Of a stretch of 64,000 nt of DNA, positions 48,375 through 57,101 are shown one piece after another (within the stretch, counting starts at the first letter, position 1; each line of letters opens with the position of its first letter). The translations under genes were made by a program, and so were the position numbers. Source of the DNA: Streptococcus ovis DSM 16829 (GTDB taxonomy: Bacteria; Bacillota; Bacilli; Lactobacillales; Streptococcaceae); assembly GCF_000380125.1 (NCBI RefSeq), contig NZ_KB904574.1, positions 67,163-131,162 of the forward strand, read 5' to 3'. Below the pieces are notes generated by a model. It ran no database searches and had not been told where the DNA came from. It saw only the letters and a program-made list of their open reading frames with translations.

Positions 48375-49043
48375 GGTAGTGAGTCAACTCAACCTCCAGT
48401 TGTTGTCCCTCACACAGCAAGTAACCAACCAGCAGTAGCATCCATCACCTCGCAAAAGAAACTGGATGTAGACGGTTTTGCAATCCCACTTGGAGTGTCC
48501 AATCGCCACATTCATTTGTCTCAAGCGGATGCTGATGTATTGTTTGGACCTGGTTATGAATTTCAAAAGTTAAAAGATTTGTCTCAAATCGGTCAATTTG
48601 CGATGCGGGAATGTCTCTTTGTAGCAGGACCAAAAGGTGTCATAGAAAAAGTTCGTATTTTAGGACCTGTACGCAGTCAAACTCAAGTTGAAATATTAGC
48701 ATCTGATTGTTTCAAATTAGGAATAGACGCTCCACTTCGTCTATCAGGAGATCTTGCAGGTTCACCTGGTTGTACCTTGATAGGACCAAAAGGTTCTGTA
48801 CAATTGACGAAGGGATGCATCGTTGCGAAACGCCATATCCATATGTCACCAGTTGATGCACAAGAATTTGGCGTTGTAGACAATCAGGTTGTTTCGTTGG
48901 AATGTCCAGGAGAACGCGGAGGAATTCTGAATAATGTAACGATACGCGTTCATGAGACATTTACGTTAGAGTGTCATTTAGATACAGAAGAAGCCAATGC
49001 CTTAGGTATATCGGCCAAAAACAAATTAAAACTAATAAAATAA
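48330..49043 (+). CDS. pduL: Phosphate propanoyl/acetyltransferase PduL with N-terminal encapsulation peptide
   Basis: A 237-residue PduL that converts acetyl-CoA and phosphate to acetyl phosphate and recycles CoA inside the shell. Residues 1-15 (MEELEELFYRVIDQL) are an amphipathic encapsulation helix, followed by a 30-residue linker. The two PduL beta-barrel repeats carry zinc ligands His60 and His62 (VSNRHIHLS), His169 and His171 (AKRHIHMSP) and His216. Spacing agrees with known PduL structures. AAGGAGG ribosome site identical in context to that of the 64-residue gene. Confidence 0.94.
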   Translation: MEELEELFYRVIDQLGSESTQPPVVVPHTASNQPAVASITSQKKLDVDGFAIPLGVSNRHIHLSQADADVLFGPGYEFQKLKDLSQIGQFAMRECLFVAGPKGVIEKVRILGPVRSQTQVEILASDCFKLGIDAPLRLSGDLAGSPGCTLIGPKGSVQLTKGCIVAKRHIHMSPVDAQEFGVVDNQVVSLECPGERGGILNNVTIRVHETFTLECHLDTEEANALGISAKNKLKLIK

Positions 49044-49059
49044 AAGGTAGGTAATACAT

Positions 49060-49332
49060 ATGTCATCAGAAGCATTAGGAATGATTGAAACAAAAGGTTT
49101 GATTGGCTCTATTGAAGCAGCCGATGCCATGGTCAAAGCAGCCAATGTAACTCTCATTGGCAAAGAACGCGTTGGTGGCGGATTGGTGACTGTTATGGTA
49201 CGCGGTGATGTCGGTGCTGTGAAAGCAGCGACAGATGCTGGAGCAGCCGCAGCACAACGTGTTGGTGAATTGGTATCTGTCCATGTGATTCCACGTCCAC
49301 ACACAGAAGTTGAAACAATCTTAGCAAAATAA
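49060..49332 (+). CDS. BMC-H shell protein (PduA type), tandem copy 1
   Basis: A 90-residue hexameric shell protein, nearly identical to the copies at 49353 and 49649. Residue 37 beside the pore is Arg in this copy; the pore motif is GGG (39-41). The C-terminus is TILAK. It follows pduL by 16 bases. Multiple gene copies near the operon end should raise the supply of the bulk shell tile. Confidence 0.95.
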   Translation: MSSEALGMIETKGLIGSIEAADAMVKAANVTLIGKERVGGGLVTVMVRGDVGAVKAATDAGAAAAQRVGELVSVHVIPRPHTEVETILAK

Positions 49333-49352
49333 AGCAAAGGAAGGTAACGAAC

Positions 49353-49628
49353 ATGCATTCAGAAGCATTAGGAATGATTGAAACAAAAGGTTTGATTGGC
49401 TCTATCGAAGCAGCCGATGCGATGGTTAAAGCAGCCAATGTAACCTTGATTGGTAAAGAACATGTTGGTGGCGGCTTGGTCACTGTCATGGTACGCGGTG
49501 ATGTAGGCGCTGTGAAAGCAGCAACAGATGCTGGAGCAGCAGCGGCACAACGTGTTGGTGAATTGGTATCTGTACACGTGATTCCACGCCCACATACAGA
49601 AGTCGAAACAATTTTGGCGCATAAATAA
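49353..49628 (+). CDS. BMC-H shell protein (PduA type), tandem copy 2
   Basis: A 91-residue shell tile differing from copy 1 at residue 2 (His), residue 37 (His) and the C-terminus (LAHK). The rest of the BMC fold is identical. AAAGGAAGG ribosome site, 20-base spacing from copy 1. Confidence 0.95.
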   Translation: MHSEALGMIETKGLIGSIEAADAMVKAANVTLIGKEHVGGGLVTVMVRGDVGAVKAATDAGAAAAQRVGELVSVHVIPRPHTEVETILAHK

Positions 49629-49648
49629 CATAAAGGTAGGTAATACAT

Positions 49649-49927
49649 ATGTCATCAGAAGCATTAGGAATGATTGAAACAAAAGGTTTGATTGGCTCTA
49701 TTGAGGCAGCCGATGCGATGGTTAAAGCAGCCAATGTTGTGTTAGTTGGCAAAGAGCATGTTGGTGGCGGATTAGTCACTGTCATGGTACGCGGTGATGT
49801 CGGTGCTGTGAAGGCAGCGACAGATGCTGGAGCAGCCGCAGCCCAACGTGTTGGTGAATTGGTATCTGTACACGTGATTCCACGTCCACATACAGAAGTC
49901 GAAACAATTTTACCAAAACACAACTAA
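49649..49927 (+). CDS. BMC-H shell protein (PduA type), tandem copy 3
   Basis: A 92-residue shell tile with Val31/Val33 replacing Thr/Ile of the other tandem copies, His37 at the pore flank and C-terminus LPKHN. It is the last BMC gene before the operon terminator. Confidence 0.95.
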   Translation: MSSEALGMIETKGLIGSIEAADAMVKAANVVLVGKEHVGGGLVTVMVRGDVGAVKAATDAGAAAAQRVGELVSVHVIPRPHTEVETILPKHN

Positions 49928-49950
49928 AACAATCGTAGTAAAGATACGCA

Positions 49951-49988
49951 AGAAACGCCCATCCTAATCAAGAGGGTGGGCGTTTTTA
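49951..49988 (+). terminator. Terminator after the BMC shell genes
   Basis: AAACGCCCATCCT / AGGGTGGGCGTTT stem with a T-run. Only 40 bases separate it from the PFOR start, so read-through is needed to express PFOR unless a promoter lies within the shell genes. Confidence 0.9.
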
Positions 49989-50028
49989 GCCAATAGAGAA
50001 GCAGTCACAAAAAGGAGGTGAGAGTACG

Positions 50029-53000
50029 ATGGCACATCAAGAGATAATGGATGGCAATACAGCAGCAGCGCATATAGCCTATGCTTTTAGCGAAGTTGCA
50101 GGTGTTTACCCTATTACGCCGAGCTCTACCATAGGAGAAAGAGTAGATATTTGGCAAACAGAAGGCCGAAAAAATCTCTTTGGTCACCCCTTACAAATTG
50201 TTGAAATGCAGTCAGAAGCAGGTGTAGCTGGCTTTGTCCACGGCTCTCTAAAAACAGGAGCTTTGACGACGACATTTACATCTTCACAAGGCTTGCTACT
50301 GATGCTTCCAAATATGTATAAGATTGCAGGAGAGCTGCTACCGACAGTTTTTCATGTAGCAGCACGCTCCGTCTCTACCAATGCCTTGAGTATTTATGGC
50401 GACCACAGTGATGTGATGGCTGTACGTCAATCTGGGTTTGTGATGATGGCTGAAAGTTCTGTGCAAGAAGTGATGGATTTATCAGCTGTCGCTCATCTCG
50501 CTAGTTTAGAGACTAGTTTACCATTTCTCAGTTTTTTTGACGGATTTCGGACTAGTCATGAACTGCAAAAAATCAAAGTTCTAGACTATGAAGAACTCGA
50601 AGGACTCATTCACCAAGAAGCATTGGAAACCTTCCGCTTGCGGGCAATGAACCCGAACCATCCTTCTGTTTCAGGAACGAACCAAGGTCCAGACATCTTT
50701 TTCCAACAACGGGAAACCGTTAATCGAAACTACCAAGTGACGCCTTATGTTGTGAAAAAATACATGGATCAGATTAATCAGATTCAAGGAACGGATTATG
50801 ATTTGGTCAACTATTATGGTCATCCAGAAGCGACAGAACTCATCGTTGCAATGGGCTCTGTTGCTCAAACAATCGAACAGACCGTGGACTATCTTAATCA
50901 ATTGGGACGGAAAGTTGGTTTCTTGCACATTCATCTCTATCGCCCATTTCCGGTAGAGTCCTTCTTGGAAAAAGTACCTCAGACCATCACTTCCATAGCG
51001 GTCTTAGACCGTACAAAAGAACCAGGTTCCATTGGTGAACCACTCTTGTTGGATGTGCAGGCTGCCTTTTACGAAAGTCAGCTTCGTCCTCGGATTATCG
51101 GGGGACGCTACGGTATCGGTTCCAAAGATACAACGCCAGAGCAAATTGTAGCGATTTATGATGAGTTGCTGACTGCTAGTCCTAAAAGACAATTTACAGT
51201 TGGGATTGACGATGATGTAACCAATTTATCTCTTACCACAGGACCAAGTCTTGACCTAACACCATACGGTACATTTCAAGCTAAGTTCTGGGGAGTAGGA
51301 GGAGATGGAACTGTCAGCACCAGCAAATCCCTTCTTAAGCTTATCGGACGGCAAACGGACGAAGAAATACAAGGTTATTTTTATTACGATTCTCGTAAAC
51401 AACGCGGGTTGACTATCTCTCAGCTTCGTTTTGGAGAGGAAGCGATTCGCTCAACCTATTCAATTCAAGAAATGGATTTTGTAGCGGTATCAACACCAGC
51501 TTACTTAGCCAAATATGATGTGACAAAAGGCTTGAAACCTGGTGGAGTTTTCCTACTCAATACACCTGATAGCGTAGAGGGAGCTGCTCGCAAATTACCG
51601 AAGAAACTCAAAAAATATTTTGCAGAACATCAGATTCGGTTCTATATCATTGATGCCTTTCAAATTGCTCAAGACACAGATATTTTTCCAAGGACAAGTA
51701 TCTGTTCAGAAGCAGCCTTTTTGGAAATTGTCAACCTGTTTCCTAAGAATACGATTCAGCATGTATTAGAAGAAGAAATCGAAAAAATCTATGGTCATGC
51801 ATCAAACGATAAATTCGCTAAGTATTTAGTGGCGATTCGTCGTTCAATAGGAGCAGTTCAACAAGTACCTGTTCCTGCCGACTGGAAGGATTTAACAGTC
51901 AATGAGCAGTTATTTGACAAAGACTTAACCCGTTTTTCTTGCCAGATTCAATTGCCGATGAATCACTTAGAAGGAGAAACGATTTCTGTTGGAACCTTGA
52001 TAAATAATGGAATGACAGCAGGTGATATTCCGCTAGGTCTAGCGCCACAAGAAAAACGAAATATTACATGGGAAGTTCCAGAGTGGGATAATAACCACTG
52101 CGTTCAATGTAATCTATGTTCCTTTGTGTGTCCGCATGCAGCCATTCGTCCGTTCTTAGCAGAAGAAGACGAACTGCAAGTAGCACCAGAAGGCTATCGT
52201 GTCATGGATTTCAAAGGAAAAGATGGTCTATTCTACCGTATTCAAGTTTCTGTAGAGAATTGTACAGGGTGTGGCTTATGTGTCAATGCCTGTCCAAAAT
52301 CAGGAAAAGCGCTGAAAATGCGTCCTGTACATCAACGAACAGAAGAAGAGGTGAGTCAAGAAGTTGTCAATTGGGCTTTTGCACAAACGCTACGTGCTAA
52401 AGAAAATCCTGCTAAGTCTGGAACGGTTGCTTGTACCCAGTTTGAACAGCCACTCTTAGAATTTTCAGGAGCCTGTGCGGGATGTGGCGAGACACCATAT
52501 GTGAAACTCCTAACTCAGTTATTTGGGGATCGTATGCTAATCGCCAATGCGACAGGTTGCTCCTCTATTTGGGGAGGAATGGCTCCAACGAGTCCTTACA
52601 GTAAAAACTGTCACGGTCAAGGTCCAGCGTGGAGTAATTCGCTCCTAGAAGACTCTGCTGAGTTTGGCTATGGTATGGTCATTGCTAACGAAGCTAGACG
52701 AAAAGCTCTCATCCCGATGATGCAAGAAGCGATGGCGGTGGCGGATACAGATCTACGCTCATTGTTGCAAGATTGGATAGATCATATGGATGAAGGTCAA
52801 GGCTCTCGTGCTCGTTCGACCAAACTAACAAGTCTCTTGCAAGAAGTCAAGGGTTCTTATCCGATTCTCCAACAGCTCTATGACAAACGTGATTTGTTTG
52901 TGAAACCTTGCCAGTGGATTATTGGTGGAGACGGTTGGGCTTATGATATCGGATATGGTGGCTTAGATCATGTCCTCGCAAGTGGTGCAGATGTTAATAT

Positions 53001-53664
53001 TCTTGTTTTGGATAATGAAGTCTATTCAAATACAGGCGGTCACCTCTCCAAAGGAACCCCTACCTCAGCTATTGCAAAATTTTCTGCGGCTGGAAATCGC
53101 AGTGCGAAAAAAGATTTGGGCATGATGGCGATGACATATGGAAACGTCTATGTTGCTCAAGTAGCGAGCGGTGCCAATCCTGTACAAGTGATAAAAGCTT
53201 TTGAAGAAGCTGAACGTTATCCAGGACCATCTATTGTCATTGCCTATGTTCCATGTATCAGTCATGGTTTACAAGGCGGATTGAGAGAGTCATTAACCGA
53301 AGCTAAAGAAGCAGTGGACTCAGGCTACTGGTCTCTCTACCGTTACAATCCTCTTTTAGCAGAGCAAGGAAAAAAACCAATGATATTGGACTTTAAGCGT
53401 CCTGACTTCAATCAGATGATTGATTTTATGTTGAAACAAGAACGTTTCTCAGCTCTTTATCAGGTGCAGCCAGATGAGGCAAATCGTCTATTTGAACAAA
53501 CTGTCGCTCAAGCAAAACGCCGGTTTACACAATATGCGACCCTATCTGGAGATTCTGAGCGAATTACGAAAAGCTTAGAAAAGAAACGTGTAAAAGAAAG
53601 TAAAAAGGTAATTGAAATCAGTGAAGATTCTCTTCAAGACATCTTGAAGAACCTTGAGTTTTAA
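50029..53664 (+). CDS. nifJ: Pyruvate:ferredoxin (flavodoxin) oxidoreductase
   Basis: A 1211-residue single-chain PFOR that oxidises pyruvate to acetyl-CoA and CO2 while reducing ferredoxin or flavodoxin. Domain I begins with GVYPITPSSTIGE (about 23-35). Two 4Fe-4S motifs follow: CVQCNLCSFVCP (about 690) and CTGCGLCVNACP (about 744). CAGCGETP near 815 and late Cys bind the third cluster. GDGWAYDIGYGG and NEVYSNTGG (about 967-1005) bind thiamine pyrophosphate. PFOR is uncommon in streptococci, which mostly use PFL and PDH. AAAAAGGAGG ribosome site. Confidence 0.95.
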   Translation: MAHQEIMDGNTAAAHIAYAFSEVAGVYPITPSSTIGERVDIWQTEGRKNLFGHPLQIVEMQSEAGVAGFVHGSLKTGALTTTFTSSQGLLLMLPNMYKIAGELLPTVFHVAARSVSTNALSIYGDHSDVMAVRQSGFVMMAESSVQEVMDLSAVAHLASLETSLPFLSFFDGFRTSHELQKIKVLDYEELEGLIHQEALETFRLRAMNPNHPSVSGTNQGPDIFFQQRETVNRNYQVTPYVVKKYMDQINQIQGTDYDLVNYYGHPEATELIVAMGSVAQTIEQTVDYLNQLGRKVGFLHIHLYRPFPVESFLEKVPQTITSIAVLDRTKEPGSIGEPLLLDVQAAFYESQLRPRIIGGRYGIGSKDTTPEQIVAIYDELLTASPKRQFTVGIDDDVTNLSLTTGPSLDLTPYGTFQAKFWGVGGDGTVSTSKSLLKLIGRQTDEEIQGYFYYDSRKQRGLTISQLRFGEEAIRSTYSIQEMDFVAVSTPAYLAKYDVTKGLKPGGVFLLNTPDSVEGAARKLPKKLKKYFAEHQIRFYIIDAFQIAQDTDIFPRTSICSEAAFLEIVNLFPKNTIQHVLEEEIEKIYGHASNDKFAKYLVAIRRSIGAVQQVPVPADWKDLTVNEQLFDKDLTRFSCQIQLPMNHLEGETISVGTLINNGMTAGDIPLGLAPQEKRNITWEVPEWDNNHCVQCNLCSFVCPHAAIRPFLAEEDELQVAPEGYRVMDFKGKDGLFYRIQVSVENCTGCGLCVNACPKSGKALKMRPVHQRTEEEVSQEVVNWAFAQTLRAKENPAKSGTVACTQFEQPLLEFSGACAGCGETPYVKLLTQLFGDRMLIANATGCSSIWGGMAPTSPYSKNCHGQGPAWSNSLLEDSAEFGYGMVIANEARRKALIPMMQEAMAVADTDLRSLLQDWIDHMDEGQGSRARSTKLTSLLQEVKGSYPILQQLYDKRDLFVKPCQWIIGGDGWAYDIGYGGLDHVLASGADVNILVLDNEVYSNTGGHLSKGTPTSAIAKFSAAGNRSAKKDLGMMAMTYGNVYVAQVASGANPVQVIKAFEEAERYPGPSIVIAYVPCISHGLQGGLRESLTEAKEAVDSGYWSLYRYNPLLAEQGKKPMILDFKRPDFNQMIDFMLKQERFSALYQVQPDEANRLFEQTVAQAKRRFTQYATLSGDSERITKSLEKKRVKESKKVIEISEDSLQDILKNLEF

Positions 53665-53912
53665 ATGGTCAACAATTAAAGAAAAAGATTCCATCTCTGT
53701 TGTGGATGGTTATCCTTTTGCTATTTATGCAAAACCAACAATAAAAAACGTTCCACTAAGGGTAAAGTTTACGTGTTGTTTTTCACTATAAAAATAATAA
53801 AATATAAATTTGATATGTTTTTTACATCAAAATCGACTATAAAAATGAGATAACTTTCCTAAAAGTCGAACAGATATGATCAATTGCCATGCTTTATTCG
53901 CTTGAAAATCTC
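53665..53912 (+). other. AT-rich intergenic region between PFOR and the merR promoter
   Basis: No gene is seen. CCATC...GATGG (53690-53709) and an ACGT-centred imperfect hairpin ending GTTGTTTTT (53743-53783) could terminate PFOR transcription, but both are weak. Confidence 0.4.
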
Positions 53913-53943
53913 TTGACTTTACTACTATGGAATGGTTTACAAT
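53913..53943 (+). promoter_or_regulatory. MerR-type promoter of the merR gene
   Basis: TTGACT (53913-53918), a 19-bp spacer and TACAAT (53938-53943). The spacer ends ATGGAA.GGTT as in the BMC operon promoter, pointing to autoregulation by the same protein. Confidence 0.8.
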
Positions 53944-53999
53944 TTTATTATATAATAAATAATCTAAGATTAAAAATATAGATAGAAAAGAGGAGAGGA

Positions 54000-54869
54000 A
54001 TGACAGAAGAAGGTTTGTTTCCTATTGGTAAAGCAGCAAGTATGAGTGGAGTGTCTGCCAAGACACTACGATACTATGAGAGTCTTGGTCTAATCCTCCC
54101 CAAGTATATTGCCGAGGATACCAATTATCGTTATTATGATAAGGCAACATTGCTTTTGATACCTATGATTAAATACTATCAGCAAATCGGACTTAGTCTC
54201 AAACGTATCAAAGACTTAATATCGTTTAATGGCTGTTCAAATCATTACAAGTATCTACGGCAGAGGAGAGATGAGTTAGAGGCGGAGCACAAACAATTAT
54301 TAGTTTCAATGACTTCAATTGATGACTGGTTACAACTTATTATTGAAGGCGAGATTTGTTTACAAAATAACCTTACTAATAAATATGGACCAAATATTAG
54401 TCTTAAATATTATCAAGAAGAGTCTTCTTATTACTGTGTAGAGCAATCTTATCATTATTCTCATAAGGAATCCATTGTTAACCTTGAATGGACAAAATTC
54501 TTGGAAGAAAACAAGATGAAAGTATCAGGTCCGGTTATTTTGAAATATGATTCTTATGAGAAAAAAATGGCGGGAAATATCCAATCATCGACCATCCTAC
54601 AACATGTCTTTCCAGAGTCAAAAGGGTTTGATAGATTTGGTGGTTTTATGGCGTTGAGTTGTTACCATATCGGTTCTTTAGATGATATTAAGGAGACTTA
54701 TCAAAGCATGATTGCATTTTCAGAAGAAAATGAGTATGAACTTAAAGAAGAATGCTATGAACGTCATGTTATTGATTATTGGGTGACACAAAATGAAGAG
54801 GAATTTGTAACAGAAATCATCATTCCTCTGCGACACAAGAGAGAACTTAAAGTCGGGTGTCCGAAGTAA
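54000..54869 (+). CDS. MerR-family regulator of the choline BMC island
   Basis: A 289-residue MerR protein. The N-terminal winged HTH (IGKAASMSGVSAKTLRYYESLGLI, about 8-31) is followed by the wing (YRYYDKATL) and a dimerisation coiled coil (about 80-115). The C-terminal 160 residues resemble a GyrI-like ligand-binding module seen in BmrR-type MerR proteins, suggesting a small-molecule inducer such as choline or a product. No Cys pattern of metal sensors is seen. It is encoded next to the island, and matching 19-bp-spacer promoters occur before it and before the operon. Confidence 0.9.
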   Translation: MTEEGLFPIGKAASMSGVSAKTLRYYESLGLILPKYIAEDTNYRYYDKATLLLIPMIKYYQQIGLSLKRIKDLISFNGCSNHYKYLRQRRDELEAEHKQLLVSMTSIDDWLQLIIEGEICLQNNLTNKYGPNISLKYYQEESSYYCVEQSYHYSHKESIVNLEWTKFLEENKMKVSGPVILKYDSYEKKMAGNIQSSTILQHVFPESKGFDRFGGFMALSCYHIGSLDDIKETYQSMIAFSEENEYELKEECYERHVIDYWVTQNEEEFVTEIIIPLRHKRELKVGCPK

Positions 54870-54887
54870 AGTATAATTTATGAATAT

Positions 54888-54941
54888 AATACACTTGAAG
54901 ATTGCTAAGTACAGTGTGCCAATCTTTGAGTGTATTTTTAA
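54888..54941 (+). terminator. Terminator of merR
   Basis: A 17-bp stem (54888-54904 with 54920-54936, wobble pairs allowed) followed by a T-rich run. Confidence 0.85.
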
Positions 54942-54943
54942 GT

Positions 54944-55003
54944 GGCTCTTTGTCAACTGTAGTGGGTGACTTATAGCTAAACACGAGAGGAGACAAAATT
55001 TTT
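54944..55003. mobile_element. Possible end fragment of an ISL3-family (IS1167-like) element
   Basis: GGCTCTTTGTCAACTGTAGT and the following 40 bases resemble, from memory, the terminal region of streptococcal ISL3-type insertion sequences. No transposase coding sequence and no second end are visible, so this would be a scar. Confidence 0.4.
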
Positions 55004-55023
55004 AAGTTAGCCTGTATTAGCAA

Positions 55024-55042
55024 AGTCTAGACCGTCTAGACT
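55024..55042. repeat. 19-bp palindrome AGTCTAGAC-C-GTCTAGACT
   Basis: Perfect 9-bp arms around one base, in the 260-bp region between merR and the DUF4044 gene. As RNA it would give a 7-bp stem with a 5-nt loop. Role unknown. Confidence 0.5.
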
Positions 55043-55129
55043 GTTTCTTTCGAATAAAAAGGAACATAATTGAATTTTTCCTTCTTTCATGCTAAAATAA
55101 GTAGAATATGACTTGTTAAAGGAGATACC

Positions 55130-55255
55130 ATGGCATTTGGTGAAGAAAAACATAAAAAAAGCACTTTTGAAAAAATTACGATGGTTGTGATTGTTTTAAT
55201 GGTGTTGGCAACAATTGCAGGACTTGTATTCCCAGCGATTAGTGCTATTTTGTAA
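55130..55255 (+). CDS. DUF4044 small membrane protein
   Basis: A 41-residue protein: Lys-rich amphiphilic N-terminus (MAFGEEKHKKSTFEKI) and one transmembrane helix (about 17-38) ending in FPAISAIL. It fits the DUF4044 family found next to obg in streptococci. ATG 55130 has an AAAGGAG site. Function unknown. It is followed at once by a terminator. Confidence 0.8.
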   Translation: MAFGEEKHKKSTFEKITMVVIVLMVLATIAGLVFPAISAIL

Positions 55256-55279
55256 GAAACGCTGATAAGCGTTTTTTTC
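55256..55279 (+). terminator. Terminator after the DUF4044 gene
   Basis: AAACGCT / AGCGTTT stem with a GATA loop and T-run. Confidence 0.8.
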
Positions 55280-55344
55280 TAGGAAAGAATTAGAATCAGA
55301 AAGGGAGAGCAGAGTCAGTGTGGCCTTGCTTTCATATAGAAAAA

Positions 55345-56661
55345 ATGAGTATGTTTTTAGATACAGCCAAGATTTCAGTTAAGGCTGGTAAGGGTGGCGA
55401 TGGTATGGTGGCCTTTCGCCGTGAAAAATACGTTCCCAATGGCGGACCATGGGGCGGTGATGGCGGAAAAGGTGGCTCTGTTATCTTTCGTGTAGATGAA
55501 GGGTTGCGTACCCTCATGGACTTCCGCTACAATCGTAAATTTAGAGCCAAAGATGGCGAAAAAGGGATGACCAAGGGCATGCACGGCCGTGGAGCGGAAG
55601 ACTTGGTTGTCCGCGTACCTCAGGGGACGACAGTCCGTGATGCGGAGACAGGTAAAGTTCTTACAGACCTCGTAGAGCATGATCAGGAATTTATCATTGC
55701 GCGTGGTGGTCGTGGTGGCCGTGGCAATATTCGATTTGCAACGCCAAAGAATCCAGCTCCTGAAATTTCAGAAAATGGTGAACCAGGTGAAGAGCGTCAG
55801 CTCGAATTAGAATTAAAGGTTCTTGCGGATGTCGGTTTGGTTGGATTTCCATCTGTTGGGAAATCAACTCTTCTCAGTGTTATTACAGCTGCCAAGCCAA
55901 AAATCGGTGCCTACCATTTTACAACCATCGTGCCAAATCTTGGAATGGTTCGTACCAAATCAGGGGAATCCTTTGCCGTGGCAGACCTACCTGGATTGAT
56001 TGAAGGCGCTAGTCAGGGGATTGGTTTGGGAACACAATTCCTTCGCCACATCGAGCGGACACGTGTTATCCTTCATGTGATTGATATGTCAGCTAGCGAA
56101 GGACGAGACCCTTACGAAGATTATGTAGCGATTAACAATGAGCTAGAAACCTATAATCTTCGTCTGATGGAGCGTCCACAGATTATTGTTGCCAATAAGA
56201 TGGATATGCCAGAGTCAGAAGACAATTTGAAAGAATTCAAGGAAAAATTGGCTGCTAACTACGATGAGTTTGATGAAATGCCGATGATTTTCCCAATTTC
56301 TAGCCTAGCGCATCAAGGGTTAGAAAATCTTTTGGAAGCAACTGCAGAACTTCTTGATAAGACAGATGAGTTCTTATTATATGATGAATCAGATTATCTA
56401 GAGGAAGAAGAAGTTTACTATGGCTTTAACGAAGACGAGCCTGCCTTTGATATCTCTCGCGATGACGATGCAAGCTGGATCCTCTCAGGTGAGAAATTGG
56501 AAAAACTCTTCATTATGACCAATATGGACCGAGACGAATCTATCATGAAATTTGCTCGGCAATTACGTGGGATGGGGGTTGACGAAGCTCTTCGTGCACG
56601 CGGCGCCAAAGACGGTGATATTGTCCGCATCGGAAACTTTGAGTTTGAATTTGTTGACTGA
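55345..56661 (+). CDS. obg: Obg-family GTPase CgtA
   Basis: A 438-residue Obg GTPase involved in 50S ribosome maturation and stress control. The glycine-rich Obg fold is at the start ([21 protein letters not shown]...). The G domain has G1 GFPSVGKST (about 165-173), G3 DLPGLIEGA and G4 NKMDMPE. The C-terminal OCT domain ends in GNFEFEFVD. The family start MSMFLDTAK is at ATG 55345, but that codon has no good ribosome site; GTG 55318 has AGGGAG 10 bases upstream and would add nine residues. Confidence 0.95.
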   Translation: MSMFLDTAKISVKAGKGGDGMVAFRREKYVPNGGPWGGDGGKGGSVIFRVDEGLRTLMDFRYNRKFRAKDGEKGMTKGMHGRGAEDLVVRVPQGTTVRDAETGKVLTDLVEHDQEFIIARGGRGGRGNIRFATPKNPAPEISENGEPGEERQLELELKVLADVGLVGFPSVGKSTLLSVITAAKPKIGAYHFTTIVPNLGMVRTKSGESFAVADLPGLIEGASQGIGLGTQFLRHIERTRVILHVIDMSASEGRDPYEDYVAINNELETYNLRLMERPQIIVANKMDMPESEDNLKEFKEKLAANYDEFDEMPMIFPISSLAHQGLENLLEATAELLDKTDEFLLYDESDYLEEEEVYYGFNEDEPAFDISRDDDASWILSGEKLEKLFIMTNMDRDESIMKFARQLRGMGVDEALRARGAKDGDIVRIGNFEFEFVD

Positions 56662-56694
56662 TTAGTTGACAGCTAGAGACCTGCGAGGTGTGTT

Positions 56695-56859
56695 ATGGGA
56701 GATAAACCAATATCCTTCAAAGATAAAAATGGTAATTTTGTATCTGCTGCTGATGTCTGGAACGCAGAGAAATTGGAAGAGCTCTTTAACAGGCTTAACC
56801 CTAATCGCAAATTTCGTCTGGAACGAGAGAGATTAGCAAAAGAAAAAGATGAAAAATGA
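56695..56859 (+). CDS. Small conserved protein downstream of obg
   Basis: A 54-residue, charged, soluble protein starting MGDKPISFKDKNGNFVSAADVWN and ending in a Lys/Glu/Arg-rich helix. ATG 56695 has GAGGTG upstream. It lies 33 bases after obg and its stop overlaps a terminator hairpin, so it probably belongs to the obg transcript. Function unknown. Confidence 0.7.
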   Translation: MGDKPISFKDKNGNFVSAADVWNAEKLEELFNRLNPNRKFRLERERLAKEKDEK

Positions 56860-56887
56860 GAGTTGGACGAAAATCCAGCTCTTTTTA
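56859..56887 (+). terminator. Terminator after obg and the small protein
   Basis: GAGTTGGA / TCCAGCTC stem and T-run. Confidence 0.8.
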
Positions 56888-56944
56888 TTTGAACTCGGAT
56901 GTTCATAAAGTGAGGACAAAGCATGTATATGATTGTGAAATTCC

Positions 56945-57000
56945 TTAAGATTTAATAGTTTTATTAAGATAATATAAAGAATCTAAAGGTTACATTAAGT
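56945..57000. promoter_or_regulatory. TTAAG direct repeats upstream of the two-component operon
   Basis: TTAAGA occurs at 56945-56950 and 56964-56969 and TTAAGT at 56995-57000, in a 214-bp AT-rich region that starts with a GAACTCGGATGTTC element at 56891. OmpR-type regulators bind such direct repeats; the response regulator encoded downstream is a candidate. Confidence 0.35.
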
Positions 57001-57101
57001 TCAGAAAAGCTTTTACTTAAACTTTCGAAATCCTATTGTATTTGAAAAAAGAGATTGTAAAATAGAAGAAAGGGAAATAAAAGAAAGAGTGGAGGTAAAA
57101 T

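Larger units (their letters stand above)
49040..49927 (+). repeat. Three tandem near-identical BMC-H genes
   Basis: Units of about 290 bp repeat three times, each with its own ribosome site. Units 1 and 3 share the same upstream AAAGGTAGGTAATACAT sequence, unit 2 differs there. A fourth, more diverged copy is the first gene of the operon at 34008. Confidence 0.9.

Noticed and set aside
49060-49927. The tandem shell genes as a CRISPR-like or non-coding repeat array
   Set aside because: The repeat units are about 290 bp and each is a complete BMC-H gene. No CRISPR array is seen anywhere in the window.
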